DNA of 64,000 nt from Rhodospirillaceae bacterium (GCA_947476925.1 CANJSF010000013.1:1-64000); one strand, 5' to 3'; positions 1-8,256 are shown, counted from the stretch's first letter. Numbers and translations are program-made. Notes: generated by a model from the letters alone, not told the origin.

Positions 1-367
1 AATCTGCTCTTCCTCATCAGAATCTCCTCGATGCTGTTGCCGAGAAAATTCTACCTTCAAATACCGCTAGTCCAGGGGAGGATTACCCTGGCTTGGTCCC
101 AAAAGCCGGACAAAGTGCACGGGCAAAGAAGCGGCCAAATAATTTACGCCACTCGGGCGCGATAGCGTGAAGCCAAACACTCAGGGCGGGGTCGCTGGGG
201 CGAAGTGCCTGGGTGGGGGGTCGGAGACGGCGCTAACGGCCTAAGGCCGGACTGACACGGGTAGCGGTGGGGGCACCTCTTTATGGTGATTGCCCGGTGA
301 TTGCCCCTACTAACTTAGACCTATAAATCTAATGCGGTCTTAATCTCCTAAGTCATTGTTATATATA
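1..367. other. Intergenic stretch at window edge, no gene seen
   Basis: No convincing coding frame or RNA gene is visible. It holds an 11-bp perfect tandem direct repeat (GGTGATTGCCC, 285-295 and 296-306) and a short palindrome at 237-249. It lies downstream of the tRNA-Met gene, which reads leftward. No integrase or attachment duplication was found. Confidence 0.5.
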
Positions 368-442
368 TGGTAGCGCGGGAGGGATTTGAACCCCCGACCA
401 ACGGATTATGATCCCGCTGCTCTACCCCTGAGCTACCGCGCC
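368..442 (-). tRNA. tRNA-Met (anticodon CAT)
   Basis: On the minus strand the 75-nt sequence folds as a tRNA. The 7-bp acceptor stem GGCGCGG/CCGCGCT has one terminal G-U pair. The discriminator is A, and CCA is encoded. The D-arm has GTAGCTCAG and the T-arm has GGTTCAAAT. The 7-nt anticodon loop ATCATAA presents CAT. The acceptor and anticodon stems look like an elongator tRNA-Met. A tRNA-Ile2 with a modified C34 also has a CAT anticodon and cannot be fully excluded by eye. The initiator tRNA is unlikely, because the 1-72 pair is not a mismatch of the initiator kind and the anticodon stem lacks three G-C pairs. Confidence 0.93.
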
Positions 443-484
443 ATACCAAGCCTTCCGCACCGGGGTATCGGGCGGACGGCGGCT

Positions 485-513
485 TATTTACGGGCCGATG
501 GGCCCAAAGTCAA
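485..513 (-). promoter_or_regulatory. Probable sigma-70 promoter of tRNA-Met
   Basis: Reading leftward, TTGACT (513-508) is followed after 17 bases by TAAATA (490-485). This would start transcription about 36 bases ahead of the tRNA. The -35 is near consensus and the -10 is weak. Confidence 0.45.
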
Positions 514-541
514 ACACCACTCGAGGCAGCAGAAAACCTGG

Positions 542-1213
542 CTATTTGGCGGGCTTGGCGGCGGTATAAAGGTCTAAAAACCGGGGCAATATGCGTGCCG
601 CATCGAGGTCTTTGGTGGCTGGCAAGTCGTTGAAACCGGCCCAGCCGTCCAGATCGCCGGGGTCTTTGGCCGGCTGGCCGGCTGCGTCCAACGTCACACC
701 GTGGATAATGCCGTTGCCGTTCACGTCCACCGCATTGCCATCGACATCTTTCAGCGGCAAGCCGGTAAAGCCCGTCCACACGCTGCGCACGCTGGCATAG
801 CCGGCCTTCGCCAAAATGTTAGCCGCCATGGAGCTGCGCATACCGCTATGACAAATGGTGAGGATGGGTGTCGACTTGTTAGGATAGCGCTCAAGCACAG
901 CGGCCAAAAACTCATCCGGACTCATGGCTAAATAAGCGGGGTCGTTCTTGTCTTTGCCCTTTACGCGCGGATAGGGAATGTTGTTGGCCATCGGTGCGTG
1001 GCCGGCCACAAATTCTTCGACGCTGCGGACATCAATGAGCACCGCTGATCGATCTTCATTGAGCACACGCAGCGCCACGACGGGGCTAATGTCACCGGCG
1101 TATTCGCGCGGCAGCTTATAGCGGTTGCCGTCGGCCTGGGCCGTTGGTACGGGCGCGAGCAGAACAACCCATAACGCCAGACAACGGCCAAGCCCAATGG
1201 ATGCAATATTCAT
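542..1213 (-). CDS. Exported rhodanese-domain sulfurtransferase
   Basis: This 223-residue protein starts with a hydrophobic signal peptide (about residues 1-27, ending near AQADG), so it probably acts in the periplasm. One rhodanese domain follows, with the entry motif LIDVRS near residue 60 and the active-site loop CHSGMRS. C121 is the expected persulfide-carrying cysteine. Rhodaneses move sulfane sulfur to thiol or cyanide acceptors; the physiological acceptor is unknown here. The gene begins 9 bases after the stop of mnmA, in the same direction, so the two are probably cotranscribed. The pairing with a tRNA thiolase is suggestive, but the signal peptide argues against a direct relay of sulfur to cytoplasmic MnmA. 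A DVNGN segment in the C-terminal half is Asp/Asn-rich and could bind a metal. Confidence 0.85.
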   Translation of the reverse strand: MNIASIGLGRCLALWVVLLAPVPTAQADGNRYKLPREYAGDISPVVALRVLNEDRSAVLIDVRSVEEFVAGHAPMANNIPYPRVKGKDKNDPAYLAMSPDEFLAAVLERYPNKSTPILTICHSGMRSSMAANILAKAGYASVRSVWTGFTGLPLKDVDGNAVDVNGNGIIHGVTLDAAGQPAKDPGDLDGWAGFNDLPATKDLDAARILPRFLDLYTAAKPAK

Positions 1214-1222
1214 ATGCGGCTC

Positions 1223-2404
1223 CTAGTTGGCGGTAACCGCCACTTTTTCTTTGCGCATATTGTGGGGCACGAAAGCTTTGGCGTCATCGCGCGCGATCCA
1301 GCCGCCGCCCAATACACGCTCGCCGTCATAGAAAACACACGCCTGTCCCGGCGTCACCGCTTCGGCAGGACTATCGAGAACCACGTTCGCAGCGCCTGGC
1401 GCATCGCCGGGCAACACGGTCGCGGCAATGGGCGTTTGGGTATTGCGAAGCTTCACGTGAGCGCGCAGACCATCGGCGGGAAGGCCATCACCTGCGCCCA
1501 ACCAATTCACACCCGTCAATTTAAACGCATCACGCAGCACATCGTCTTTGGTGCCGACAATCACGCGGCGCGTGGCGGCATCGATGCGCACCACATACAG
1601 CGGCTCAACCTCGCCGCCCAGGCCTAAGCCCCGGCGTTGACCCACAGTGTAGTTGATGACGCCTTTATGTTGCCCCAGTACGCGACCATCAACATGAACA
1701 AAATCGCCGTTTTGCATGGCCTCGGGCCGCAGCTTTTTCACAAGGTCGGTGTAGCTCCCGGTGGGCACAAAGCAGATGTCTTGGCTGTCGGGCTTGTCGG
1801 CCACTGCAATACCCAGGGTACGCGCGACGGCGCGCGCTTCGGGTTTGCGCATACCGCCTAATGGAAAGCGCAAATAATCGAGCTGTGTTTTGGTGGTGGC
1901 GAACAGGAAATAGCTTTGGTCCCGGTCGGGGTCGATCGCGCGATGAAGTTCCGCCCCACCCTGCCCCAGCACACGCTGTACATAATGGCCTGTCGCCAAA
2001 CAATCGCCGCCGATATCACGCGCTGCTTTCAACAGGTCGCGAAATTTCACCGTCTGGTTACACATCACGCACGGAATGGGCGTTTCACCAGCCACATAAG
2101 AGTCGGCAAACTTTTCGATCACGTCTTTTTGGAACGTGCTTTCGTAGTCCAAGACATAGTGGGGGATTTTCAATGTATCGGCGACACGCTTGGCATCGTA
2201 GATGTCTTGACCCGCGCAACACGACTTCGACGAACTGGTGGCGGCGCCATGGTCGTAAAGTTGCATGGTGAAGCCCACCACGTCGTAGCCCGCCTGAGCC
2301 AAAATGCCCGCCGTGACCGAGCTATCCACCCCACCCGACATCGCCACAACGACTCGGGTTTTGGCGGCGGGTTTGGGCAGGCCTAAAGTGTTTAAATCGG
2401 GCAT
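1223..2404 (-). CDS. mnmA: tRNA-specific 2-thiouridylase MnmA
   Basis: MnmA activates U34 of Glu, Gln and Lys tRNAs with ATP and inserts sulfur to make 2-thiouridine. It takes sulfur from a cysteine desulfurase relay. The PP-loop ATPase motif SGGVDSS lies near residue 25. The two catalytic cysteines sit in CNQTVKF (C115) and DICFV (C211), numbered from the ATG at 2404. Length (393 aa) is normal. An in-frame TTG 15 bases upstream would add five residues. I prefer the ATG because family members begin close to this point. The rhodanese gene follows 9 bases downstream, and a cysteine desulfurase lies about 5 kb to the right. The product is cytoplasmic. Confidence 0.96.
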   Translation of the reverse strand: MPDLNTLGLPKPAAKTRVVVAMSGGVDSSVTAGILAQAGYDVVGFTMQLYDHGAATSSSKSCCAGQDIYDAKRVADTLKIPHYVLDYESTFQKDVIEKFADSYVAGETPIPCVMCNQTVKFRDLLKAARDIGGDCLATGHYVQRVLGQGGAELHRAIDPDRDQSYFLFATTKTQLDYLRFPLGGMRKPEARAVARTLGIAVADKPDSQDICFVPTGSYTDLVKKLRPEAMQNGDFVHVDGRVLGQHKGVINYTVGQRRGLGLGGEVEPLYVVRIDAATRRVIVGTKDDVLRDAFKLTGVNWLGAGDGLPADGLRAHVKLRNTQTPIAATVLPGDAPGAANVVLDSPAEAVTPGQACVFYDGERVLGGGWIARDDAKAFVPHNMRKEKVAVTAN

Positions 2405-2429
2405 GGTTTTGGCATCCAATCTGGGCTGT

Positions 2430-2457
2430 CGTTAACCCTCGGCGCATATGAGGTCAA
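2430..2457 (-). promoter_or_regulatory. Possible promoter of mnmA-rhodanese
   Basis: Reading leftward, TTGACC (2457-2452) is followed after 16 bases by TTAACG (2435-2430). The -35 is good and the -10 is poor, so this is only a candidate. The resulting leader would be short. Confidence 0.3.
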
Positions 2458-2498
2458 GGCGGGGTGGGCCCAGACCCCGGCGTCTCCATTTAACGTAT

Positions 2499-2509
2499 TG
2501 ATATATAAT
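2499..2509 (+). promoter_or_regulatory. Putative extended -10 promoter ahead of the repeat-protein gene
   Basis: A perfect TATAAT (2504-2509) is preceded by TG at 2499-2500, which fits an extended -10 if TATATA (2502-2507) is used. No convincing -35 is present at 16-18 bases. It would drive a transcript of about 270 bases ahead of the 1317-residue protein. It lies in an AT-rich stretch unlike the flanking DNA. Confidence 0.35.
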
Positions 2510-2560
2510 GGTTATTTTATTTGTACCCATGAGTTGAGTGAACCATTATTTTCAGGTACA
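2505..2560 (+). repeat. Two interleaved perfect inverted repeats (possible operator or RNA pseudoknot)
   Basis: Arms ATAATGGTT (2505-2513) and AACCATTAT (2541-2549) are perfect 9-bp complements. Arms TGTACC (2522-2527) and GGTACA (2555-2560) are perfect 6-bp complements. They interleave (A, B, A', B'), the arrangement of an H-type pseudoknot in RNA. The first arm overlaps the -10 candidate. Function is unproven; a DNA operator is equally possible. Confidence 0.4.
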
Positions 2561-2644
2561 TTAACTATATTGCAGTCGACGGCGGGTAAGAATGTATCCG
2601 CTTCAATTGAACACTGACCACTATCTCTAGAACGGAGACTGAAC

Positions 2645-2776
2645 GTGTCTGCTGCCGCTTTGGCAACCTACCACTTTAGCTACACAACTGCTCAGGCGCG
2701 GGGGAACCGTGTTGCCTCGCCGCGCGTTGATTCCCTATCACGCGACTTTGCGTGCCTTGATTTTGGTTGGAACTAA
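2645..2776 (+). CDS. Small ORF with strong ribosome site, in frame with the repeat protein
   Basis: A 43-codon frame opens with GTG at 2645, preceded by a good ribosome site (CGGAG at 2633-2637, 7-base spacing). It ends with TAA at 2774-2776. It is in the same frame as the giant repeat protein, whose ATG follows only six bases later and has no clear ribosome site of its own. It may therefore be a leader peptide whose translation feeds the downstream start by reinitiation. Other possibilities are a degraded N-terminal exon-like extension, or chance. The predicted peptide has no signal peptide and matches no family I recognise. Confidence 0.4.
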   Translation: MSAAALATYHFSYTTAQARGNRVASPRVDSLSRDFACLDFGWN

Positions 2777-2782
2777 GCGGTT

Positions 2783-5700
2783 ATGGCCCTTACAGCCACA
2801 TTTATCCAATCCATCAGCCTCACGCAAATTGCTGCGTTTTCGACGACGCAAATTGCGGCGCTTGAAGCTGTAGAGATTGGCTATTTAACCTCGACCCAAT
2901 TCGCCCGGTTTAGCACCACCCAAATTGCGACGCTGTCGACGACCCAATTCAAAGGGATCAGCTCGACTAACATCGCTGCGATATCGACAACACAACTCAG
3001 CGCCGTGTCGACAGTACAACTGGGCGCGCTGACCACCACACAACTCAAAGCGCTCAGCGCCAGCAGCTTGGTGGCCATTTCGACGGCGCAGCTGACGGGC
3101 TTTAGCTCGGCGCAAATTGCCGGCCTGACAACAACTCAACTGAATGCGCTGGGCACCGTTAACATCGGTAACCTATCGACGACCCAAGTGGCTGCGCTAA
3201 ACGCCACTGCGCTGGTTAATCTCACGACGACTAATTTTACAGCTCTGAAGACCACGCAGATCAGCGGCCTCACCACCACGCAGATCAGAAGCATCGGCAC
3301 CACCAATGCGGGCGCACTCACGACAACGCAGCTCGGCAGCTTATCGACAACGCAAGTTGGCGCGCTGACGACAACGCTAATCAATGCTCTGAGCACGACC
3401 AATATTGTTGCGTTGAGCACAACCCAACTGACAGGCCTCGTGTCGGCGCAGTTGGCCGGGATCACCACCACCAATTTTACCCAACTAACGACCACGCAGT
3501 TAAACGGTTTAACCACAACCCAGCTCAAGGGCCTGACGTCCGGGCAAGCGGGTGTGCTGACCACAACGCAATTGAGTGCGATCTCGACCACACAGCTTGG
3601 CAGCCTCAGCTCGGTTCAAATCAAGGGGCTGAACGCAACAAATATCGCCGCGCTAACGACAACCCAGTTTAGCTCGCTCACCTCGGTGCAAATTTCCAAT
3701 CTCACGACAACACAGCTATTGTCAGTGAGCACGACTAACATTGCAGGGCTGACGACGACCCAAATCGGTGGCCTTCAAGCTGCGCAAGTCACAGTGTTAA
3801 CGGCGCCACAGTTCAGCGTTTTGTCGACGACGCAACTGGGAACGCTGAATGTCAAACAAGTCCGCGGCCTCAACACGACAAACTTAACGGCGCTGACGAC
3901 GGTTCAGCTCAGCGGCCTGGTGTCGACCCAAATCAATGCTCTCAGCACCACGCAACTCAATGCGCTGACAACGACAAATGTCGCAGCGCTGAGCACCGCC
4001 CAGTTTGCGGGCGTGAGCACCACGCAGTTGCGGGGGCTCAGCACAACGAACTTTGCGGTCCTCACAACGACACAAATTGGCAACCTTTCAACAACTCAAA
4101 TTAAAGTTCTGGTCTCGACCCAAATTGGCGCACTCACGACAACGCAGTTTGGCTCTTTAACGACCACACAGCTGGGCGTGCTGAACGCAACGCAAATTCG
4201 CGGCATTGCGACGACGAACATTGCCGGCTTCGGAACCACACAATTTGGCAGCTTGTCATCGACGCAGCTGGCGGCCCTCACCACCACTCAAATCGCGGCG
4301 ATTAGCACAACCAACATTACCGGCCTGACGACATTTCAGCTCGACGGCCTGACGTCGTCGCAGCTCTCGGCGATCTCAACGACGCAGTTTGCCAACATCT
4401 CGACGGTGCAATTGGGCAGCCTGACGACGACGCAGATTCGTGGATTCACAAATACAAATTTCTCTGCGTTCACGACAGCTCAGCTCACCGGCATTGCCTC
4501 GACCCAACTCGAAGCCCTGTTAACAAGCCAGTTCAACGCTTTGGGGCCAACAAACATCGCGGCCCTGACGACAACACAATTTCTGGCGATCACCACCATT
4601 AAGTTAGCGGCGCTTAACAGCACGAACTTCGCTGCCTTGACCACCGCGCAGCTCGGCGGGCTGTCGACAACCCAAATTCGCGTTCTGACAACCAGTCAGT
4701 TGAGCGCGCTGACAACGACGCAGCTCACATCCTTCAGTACGACGCAAATTGGGCAGCTCAACGATACTCAGCTGCGTGCGCTGACCACGACCCTGGTCCA
4801 GGCGCTCACGACAGTGCAAGTGGGCGGCCTCAGCTCCACACAAATGCGTGGGCTGACCACTACTCAATTGGCAGCATTCACGACCGTACAATTTGCTGGT
4901 CTCAGTTCAACGCAACTCGGCGGCCTGACCACAACCCAAGTTCGCAACTTGCCGACCGATAAGGTGAGCGCAATCTCGACGGGTCAACTCAGCGGTCTGA
5001 CGTCTATTCAGGTCGGCGCGTTGACATCAACGCAGTTCAACCTGCTCACGACTGTCAACGTTGGCAGCTTAACGACAACCCAACTTGATGGCCTGTCCAC
5101 CGACCAGCTGTTGAACATGACAAACTCTGTCTTTGGTGCGTTGTCGAGCACACAACTGGGCAGCCTCAGCGTCACACAGGTTAAGAGCCTCACCACGACG
5201 AACATTGGCGTTCTGACCACGTCGCAGTTGACTGGAATTAGTTCAACACAAATCGCCGCGTTCACCACCACGCAACTGAATGCGCTGAGCACCACAAGTT
5301 TTGTTTCTCTATCCACCACCCAATTCGGCGGCGTTACCACCACGCAGTTTAGCGGCATCAACACGACCAACTTCCAACAGCTGACAACAGTTCAAATTGG
5401 CAGCCTGACGACGAACCAGCTTGATGCCCTCAGCACGACTCAGATTGGCATTTTCACGACGGTTCAGTTTGGCAGCTTAACATCCACTCAACTGGGCAGC
5501 CTCACCACAACCCAAGTTCGCGCCATCACGCCTGAAAGTATTGGCAGCATATCGACGTCGCAGCTGAGCGGCCTGGCCGCGACGCAACTTGGCGCGCTCA
5601 CGACAACGCAGATTGCGATGCTCACGACCGTGAGTATCGGTCATATCAGCACGACGCAGATTGCCGGACTTGATGCCAACCAAATCGCCACATTCTCAAA

Positions 5701-6736
5701 CGCACAGTTTGCATCTTTGTCGACAACACAGCTCGCCACGCTGTCCACGACTCAGTTCAAAGGCCTGAACGTCACAAACATCGCGGCGATCAGCACTGTG
5801 CAACTCAGCGGAATTAGCGCCGCACAACTTGGCGTGCTCAGTGCCATTCAAATTGTCAGCCTCACCACCACCAACTTTTCGTCATTAACAACGACGCAGC
5901 TGGGTGGCATTACGGCAACGCAAATTGCCCAGCTCGCGAATACGCAAGTTTCATCTCTGACAACTGTGCAGATCTCGAATTTGAGTACAACTCAGGTTCG
6001 TGCGCTCACGACAACCCAGCTCAATGTCCTGACGACTGTGCAGTTCTCGACTTTGACGACGACGCAAATTGGGTCATTGACGACCACGCAAATTGGCGGC
6101 TTAGGCACAGTTTACATTGATACGTTGACCACCGTTCAACTGGGCAGCTTGAGCTCGACGCAGCTTGGAGCGCTCACACCGGCGCAATTCTTGGCGCTTG
6201 GCACGATCAACATCGGAACGCTGACGACGACGCAAATCACGGGCCTTTCGCTCGGCCAGATTCACAACTTTAGCGTTGCGCAATTCGGCGCCCTGACGAC
6301 CGTACAGTTGGGCAGCTTCTCGTCGGTCCAAATCGCGACCATTAGCGTCACGGCCATCGCAACGTTAACGACAACCCAACTCACCGGCCTGACATCAACA
6401 CAAGTTGCGGCGTTGACAGCCATCCAAATCGTCAGCTTGGGCTCGACTCACATTTCGTCGCTGTCGACCGTGCAGTTTGGCGGCCTCACGTCGGGCCAAA
6501 TCAAGGCGCTGACCGGGCCAATGATCGCAGCCCTTACAACCGCGCAGCTTTCCGGCATGACGACCACGCAGTTCACGGGCTTAGAGACCGTCGACATTCC
6601 GTTCTTTAGCGTTGGTCAAATTCCTTCTCTGTCGGCGACCGGCCTGGTGGCGCTGGATAACAATCAGGCCAACGCCTTTACCAGCGTGCAGATTGGCACG
6701 ATGTCGACCACGCAAATTGTCGCTCTAACAATTTAG
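2783..6736 (+). CDS. Giant octapeptide-repeat protein, 1317 aa, function unknown
   Basis: After Met-Ala the whole protein is 164 consecutive 8-residue units plus a three-residue tail. There are no insertions or deletions. The consensus is [LIFV]-[TS]-[TS]-T-[QN]-[ILVF]-x-[AGS]. Cys and Trp are absent and charged residues are rare. I see no signal peptide, membrane segment, RTX glycine motif or enzyme domain. Codons differ widely between units, so the array is old and kept by selection on protein. T-x-x-Q resembles a helix-capping box, so each unit may be a short helix stacked in a solenoid; a beta-solenoid is the alternative. Proteins with similar TTQ units are often labelled heme-utilisation or adhesion proteins in alphaproteobacteria, on little evidence. 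The start ATG has no strong ribosome site. The gene converges on the ferredoxin gene 7 bases away. Surface, ice-binding, storage or scaffold roles are all guesses. Confidence 0.88.
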   Translation: MALTATFIQSISLTQIAAFSTTQIAALEAVEIGYLTSTQFARFSTTQIATLSTTQFKGISSTNIAAISTTQLSAVSTVQLGALTTTQLKALSASSLVAISTAQLTGFSSAQIAGLTTTQLNALGTVNIGNLSTTQVAALNATALVNLTTTNFTALKTTQISGLTTTQIRSIGTTNAGALTTTQLGSLSTTQVGALTTTLINALSTTNIVALSTTQLTGLVSAQLAGITTTNFTQLTTTQLNGLTTTQLKGLTSGQAGVLTTTQLSAISTTQLGSLSSVQIKGLNATNIAALTTTQFSSLTSVQISNLTTTQLLSVSTTNIAGLTTTQIGGLQAAQVTVLTAPQFSVLSTTQLGTLNVKQVRGLNTTNLTALTTVQLSGLVSTQINALSTTQLNALTTTNVAALSTAQFAGVSTTQLRGLSTTNFAVLTTTQIGNLSTTQIKVLVSTQIGALTTTQFGSLTTTQLGVLNATQIRGIATTNIAGFGTTQFGSLSSTQLAALTTTQIAAISTTNITGLTTFQLDGLTSSQLSAISTTQFANISTVQLGSLTTTQIRGFTNTNFSAFTTAQLTGIASTQLEALLTSQFNALGPTNIAALTTTQFLAITTIKLAALNSTNFAALTTAQLGGLSTTQIRVLTTSQLSALTTTQLTSFSTTQIGQLNDTQLRALTTTLVQALTTVQVGGLSSTQMRGLTTTQLAAFTTVQFAGLSSTQLGGLTTTQVRNLPTDKVSAISTGQLSGLTSIQVGALTSTQFNLLTTVNVGSLTTTQLDGLSTDQLLNMTNSVFGALSSTQLGSLSVTQVKSLTTTNIGVLTTSQLTGISSTQIAAFTTTQLNALSTTSFVSLSTTQFGGVTTTQFSGINTTNFQQLTTVQIGSLTTNQLDALSTTQIGIFTTVQFGSLTSTQLGSLTTTQVRAITPESIGSISTSQLSGLAATQLGALTTTQIAMLTTVSIGHISTTQIAGLDANQIATFSNAQFASLSTTQLATLSTTQFKGLNVTNIAAISTVQLSGISAAQLGVLSAIQIVSLTTTNFSSLTTTQLGGITATQIAQLANTQVSSLTTVQISNLSTTQVRALTTTQLNVLTTVQFSTLTTTQIGSLTTTQIGGLGTVYIDTLTTVQLGSLSSTQLGALTPAQFLALGTINIGTLTTTQITGLSLGQIHNFSVAQFGALTTVQLGSFSSVQIATISVTAIATLTTTQLTGLTSTQVAALTAIQIVSLGSTHISSLSTVQFGGLTSGQIKALTGPMIAALTTAQLSGMTTTQFTGLETVDIPFFSVGQIPSLSATGLVALDNNQANAFTSVQIGTMSTTQIVALTI
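2789..6724 (+). repeat. 164 coding tandem units of 24 bp (octapeptide)
   Basis: The units are exact in length (164 x 24 = 3936 bases) but strongly diverged in DNA, mainly at third positions. Lys or Arg at unit position 7 and Asn at position 5 recur with a period near 3.4 units. Confidence 0.9.
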
Positions 6737-6743
6737 GCGTCGA

Positions 6744-7082
6744 CTAATCCATCATATTGCGTGTGGATTGGGGCAAGCGAACCGTTAAGCCATCAACCGA
6801 CTTTGTCAGTATGACCTGGCAGCCCAGCCGCGAGGTTGGCCCTACGCCGTATGTCAGATCGAGCATATCAACCTCGGCCTCGGCAGGCTTGGGCAGCTTC
6901 GCAAACCACTCTTTGTCGACGATCACATGGCACGTCGAGCAGGCCATACAGCCTTCGCACGCGCCCTCCATATCGATGCCGTTGGTTTTCGCCAACTGCA
7001 TCAAGCTGACACCGGCCTGACCTGCGAATTCTTTGCGAACTCCTGCCCGATCAACAAAGACAACTTTCACGACGTCCGCCAT
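6744..7082 (-). CDS. [2Fe-2S] ferredoxin, adrenodoxin type
   Basis: This 112-residue cytoplasmic electron carrier has the adrenodoxin/Fdx cysteine pattern. C42, C48 and C51 (C-x5-C-x2-C) plus C88 in the C-terminal RLGCQV segment should bind the [2Fe-2S] cluster. An additional cysteine, C45, sits inside the binding loop where most relatives have Thr or Ser. The gene starts 8 bases after the stop of the cysteine desulfurase and is the last gene of the Rrf2-desulfurase-ferredoxin unit. This fits a role in supplying electrons for Fe-S cluster assembly. Its ribosome site overlaps the end of the upstream gene. Respiratory or P450 partners are possible, but no P450 is nearby. Confidence 0.93.
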   Translation of the reverse strand: MADVVKVVFVDRAGVRKEFAGQAGVSLMQLAKTNGIDMEGACEGCMACSTCHVIVDKEWFAKLPKPAEAEVDMLDLTYGVGPTSRLGCQVILTKSVDGLTVRLPQSTRNMMD

Positions 7083-7090
7083 GGTCTGCG

Positions 7091-8206
7091 CTAGCCCTGC
7101 ACAATGGGTAAATATGCTGCGAGAAAAATACTTGCTTCGGCTTCGGTGGTCTCGGGCCCCAAGCTCACCCGAATAGCAGCAGCTGTTTGCTCATCAGGGA
7201 CATGCATCGCTTTCAAAACATGCGACAACGACACTTTACCTGATGAACACGCCGAGCCCGTGCTGACACACACCCCCGCCAGATCAAGCTGAATGACTTG
7301 GGTTTGACTGGGCACGCCCGCCACAGAAACACAAATGGTGTTGCCTAGTCGCGCGACCGCCCTGCCATGAATCACGGCACCCGGAACCGACTGTACGATC
7401 CGCGCTTCAATGCCATCACGCAGCTTTTCAATTTGCGCGGCCTGCGCCAATAACTTTGGCGCCGCTTTGGCGGCAGCACCCATACCGGCGATGCCAATCA
7501 CATTCTCTGTCCCCGACCGGCGGCTTTTTTCTTGGCCTCCGCCTTCGAACAACGGGGTTACGCGCATAGCATTTTTAAGCACAAGCGCGCCCACGCCCTT
7601 AGGTCCGCCAAATTTATGTGCTGATAAACTCAGGGCATCTACGCCCAAGCCTGACAAGCTGAACGCCAAGCGGCCCGGCGCCTGAATGGTATCGCAATGA
7701 ATGTAGCCTTTTGCCGCATGCACGAGGCGCGCAATGTCTGCCACAGGCTGAATGACGCCCGTTTCATTGTTGGCCAACATCACCGACACCAACACGGGCG
7801 CCGGCAATTCCTTCAATCTTTGTTCAAGCACCGCCATATCGAGAAGGCCATTGCCGTCCACCGGCAAAAAGCTGTCGATGTCGGTCATGTTGGCGATCAC
7901 AGAGGAGTGCTCAACGCTTGAACACAGCGTGGCCTTGCAGCCCATAGCGCGCGCGATACCCCGCAAGGCCAGAGCATTCGCTTCGGTGCCGCCGCCGGTA
8001 AAAATCACATCCGCGGGTTTTGCGCCCACCAACTGGGCGACGGCTTCGCGGGCGTCTTCAATGATTGAACGCGCGGCACGCCCAGCGGCGTGAATCGACG
8101 ATGGATTTCCGGGCAAATCAAACGCCGCGGACATGGCCACCTTAGCGTCCGCACACACTGGGCCGGTGGCGTTATAATCAAGGTAAACGGATGGGGCTCG
8201 GGTCAT
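7091..8206 (-). CDS. Cysteine desulfurase (IscS/NifS family)
   Basis: This PLP enzyme takes sulfur from L-cysteine as a persulfide and gives alanine. K198 in SAHKFGGPKG should hold PLP. H100 in the VEHSS segment stacks on the cofactor. C320 in GSACSSG is the active cysteine on the mobile loop. At 371 residues it is slightly shorter than E. coli IscS and lacks that protein's C-terminal extension. This puts it nearer the short IscS/NifS forms common beside Rrf2 genes in alphaproteobacteria. It lies between an Rrf2 regulator (50 bases upstream) and a ferredoxin (8 bases downstream) and probably serves Fe-S assembly and tRNA thiolation by MnmA. No scaffold gene (iscU or sufBCD) is present in this window. 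Confidence 0.95.
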   Translation of the reverse strand: MTRAPSVYLDYNATGPVCADAKVAMSAAFDLPGNPSSIHAAGRAARSIIEDAREAVAQLVGAKPADVIFTGGGTEANALALRGIARAMGCKATLCSSVEHSSVIANMTDIDSFLPVDGNGLLDMAVLEQRLKELPAPVLVSVMLANNETGVIQPVADIARLVHAAKGYIHCDTIQAPGRLAFSLSGLGVDALSLSAHKFGGPKGVGALVLKNAMRVTPLFEGGGQEKSRRSGTENVIGIAGMGAAAKAAPKLLAQAAQIEKLRDGIEARIVQSVPGAVIHGRAVARLGNTICVSVAGVPSQTQVIQLDLAGVCVSTGSACSSGKVSLSHVLKAMHVPDEQTAAAIRVSLGPETTEAEASIFLAAYLPIVQG

Positions 8207-8256
8207 CAGACCCGATTATACTAGGACGAAAGGGAAGAAAAGCGGCTTCGCCGACG

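Noticed and set aside
285-306. Tandem 11-bp direct repeat next to tRNA-Met as an attachment site
   Set aside because: The repeat does not copy the tRNA 3' end, and no integrase lies in the window.
2881-6331. Several minus-strand open frames opposite the repeat gene, with Cys- and Arg-rich translations
   Set aside because: They are antisense reflections of the 24-bp coding repeats (ACG/CGT-type codons), break at random points, and have no start signals.
2789-6724. CRISPR array
   Set aside because: The 24-bp periodicity is coding, continuous and without spacers. No cas gene is present.
2783-6736. RTX or autotransporter adhesin
   Set aside because: No GGxGxD calcium repeats, no signal peptide and no C-terminal translocator barrel are visible.
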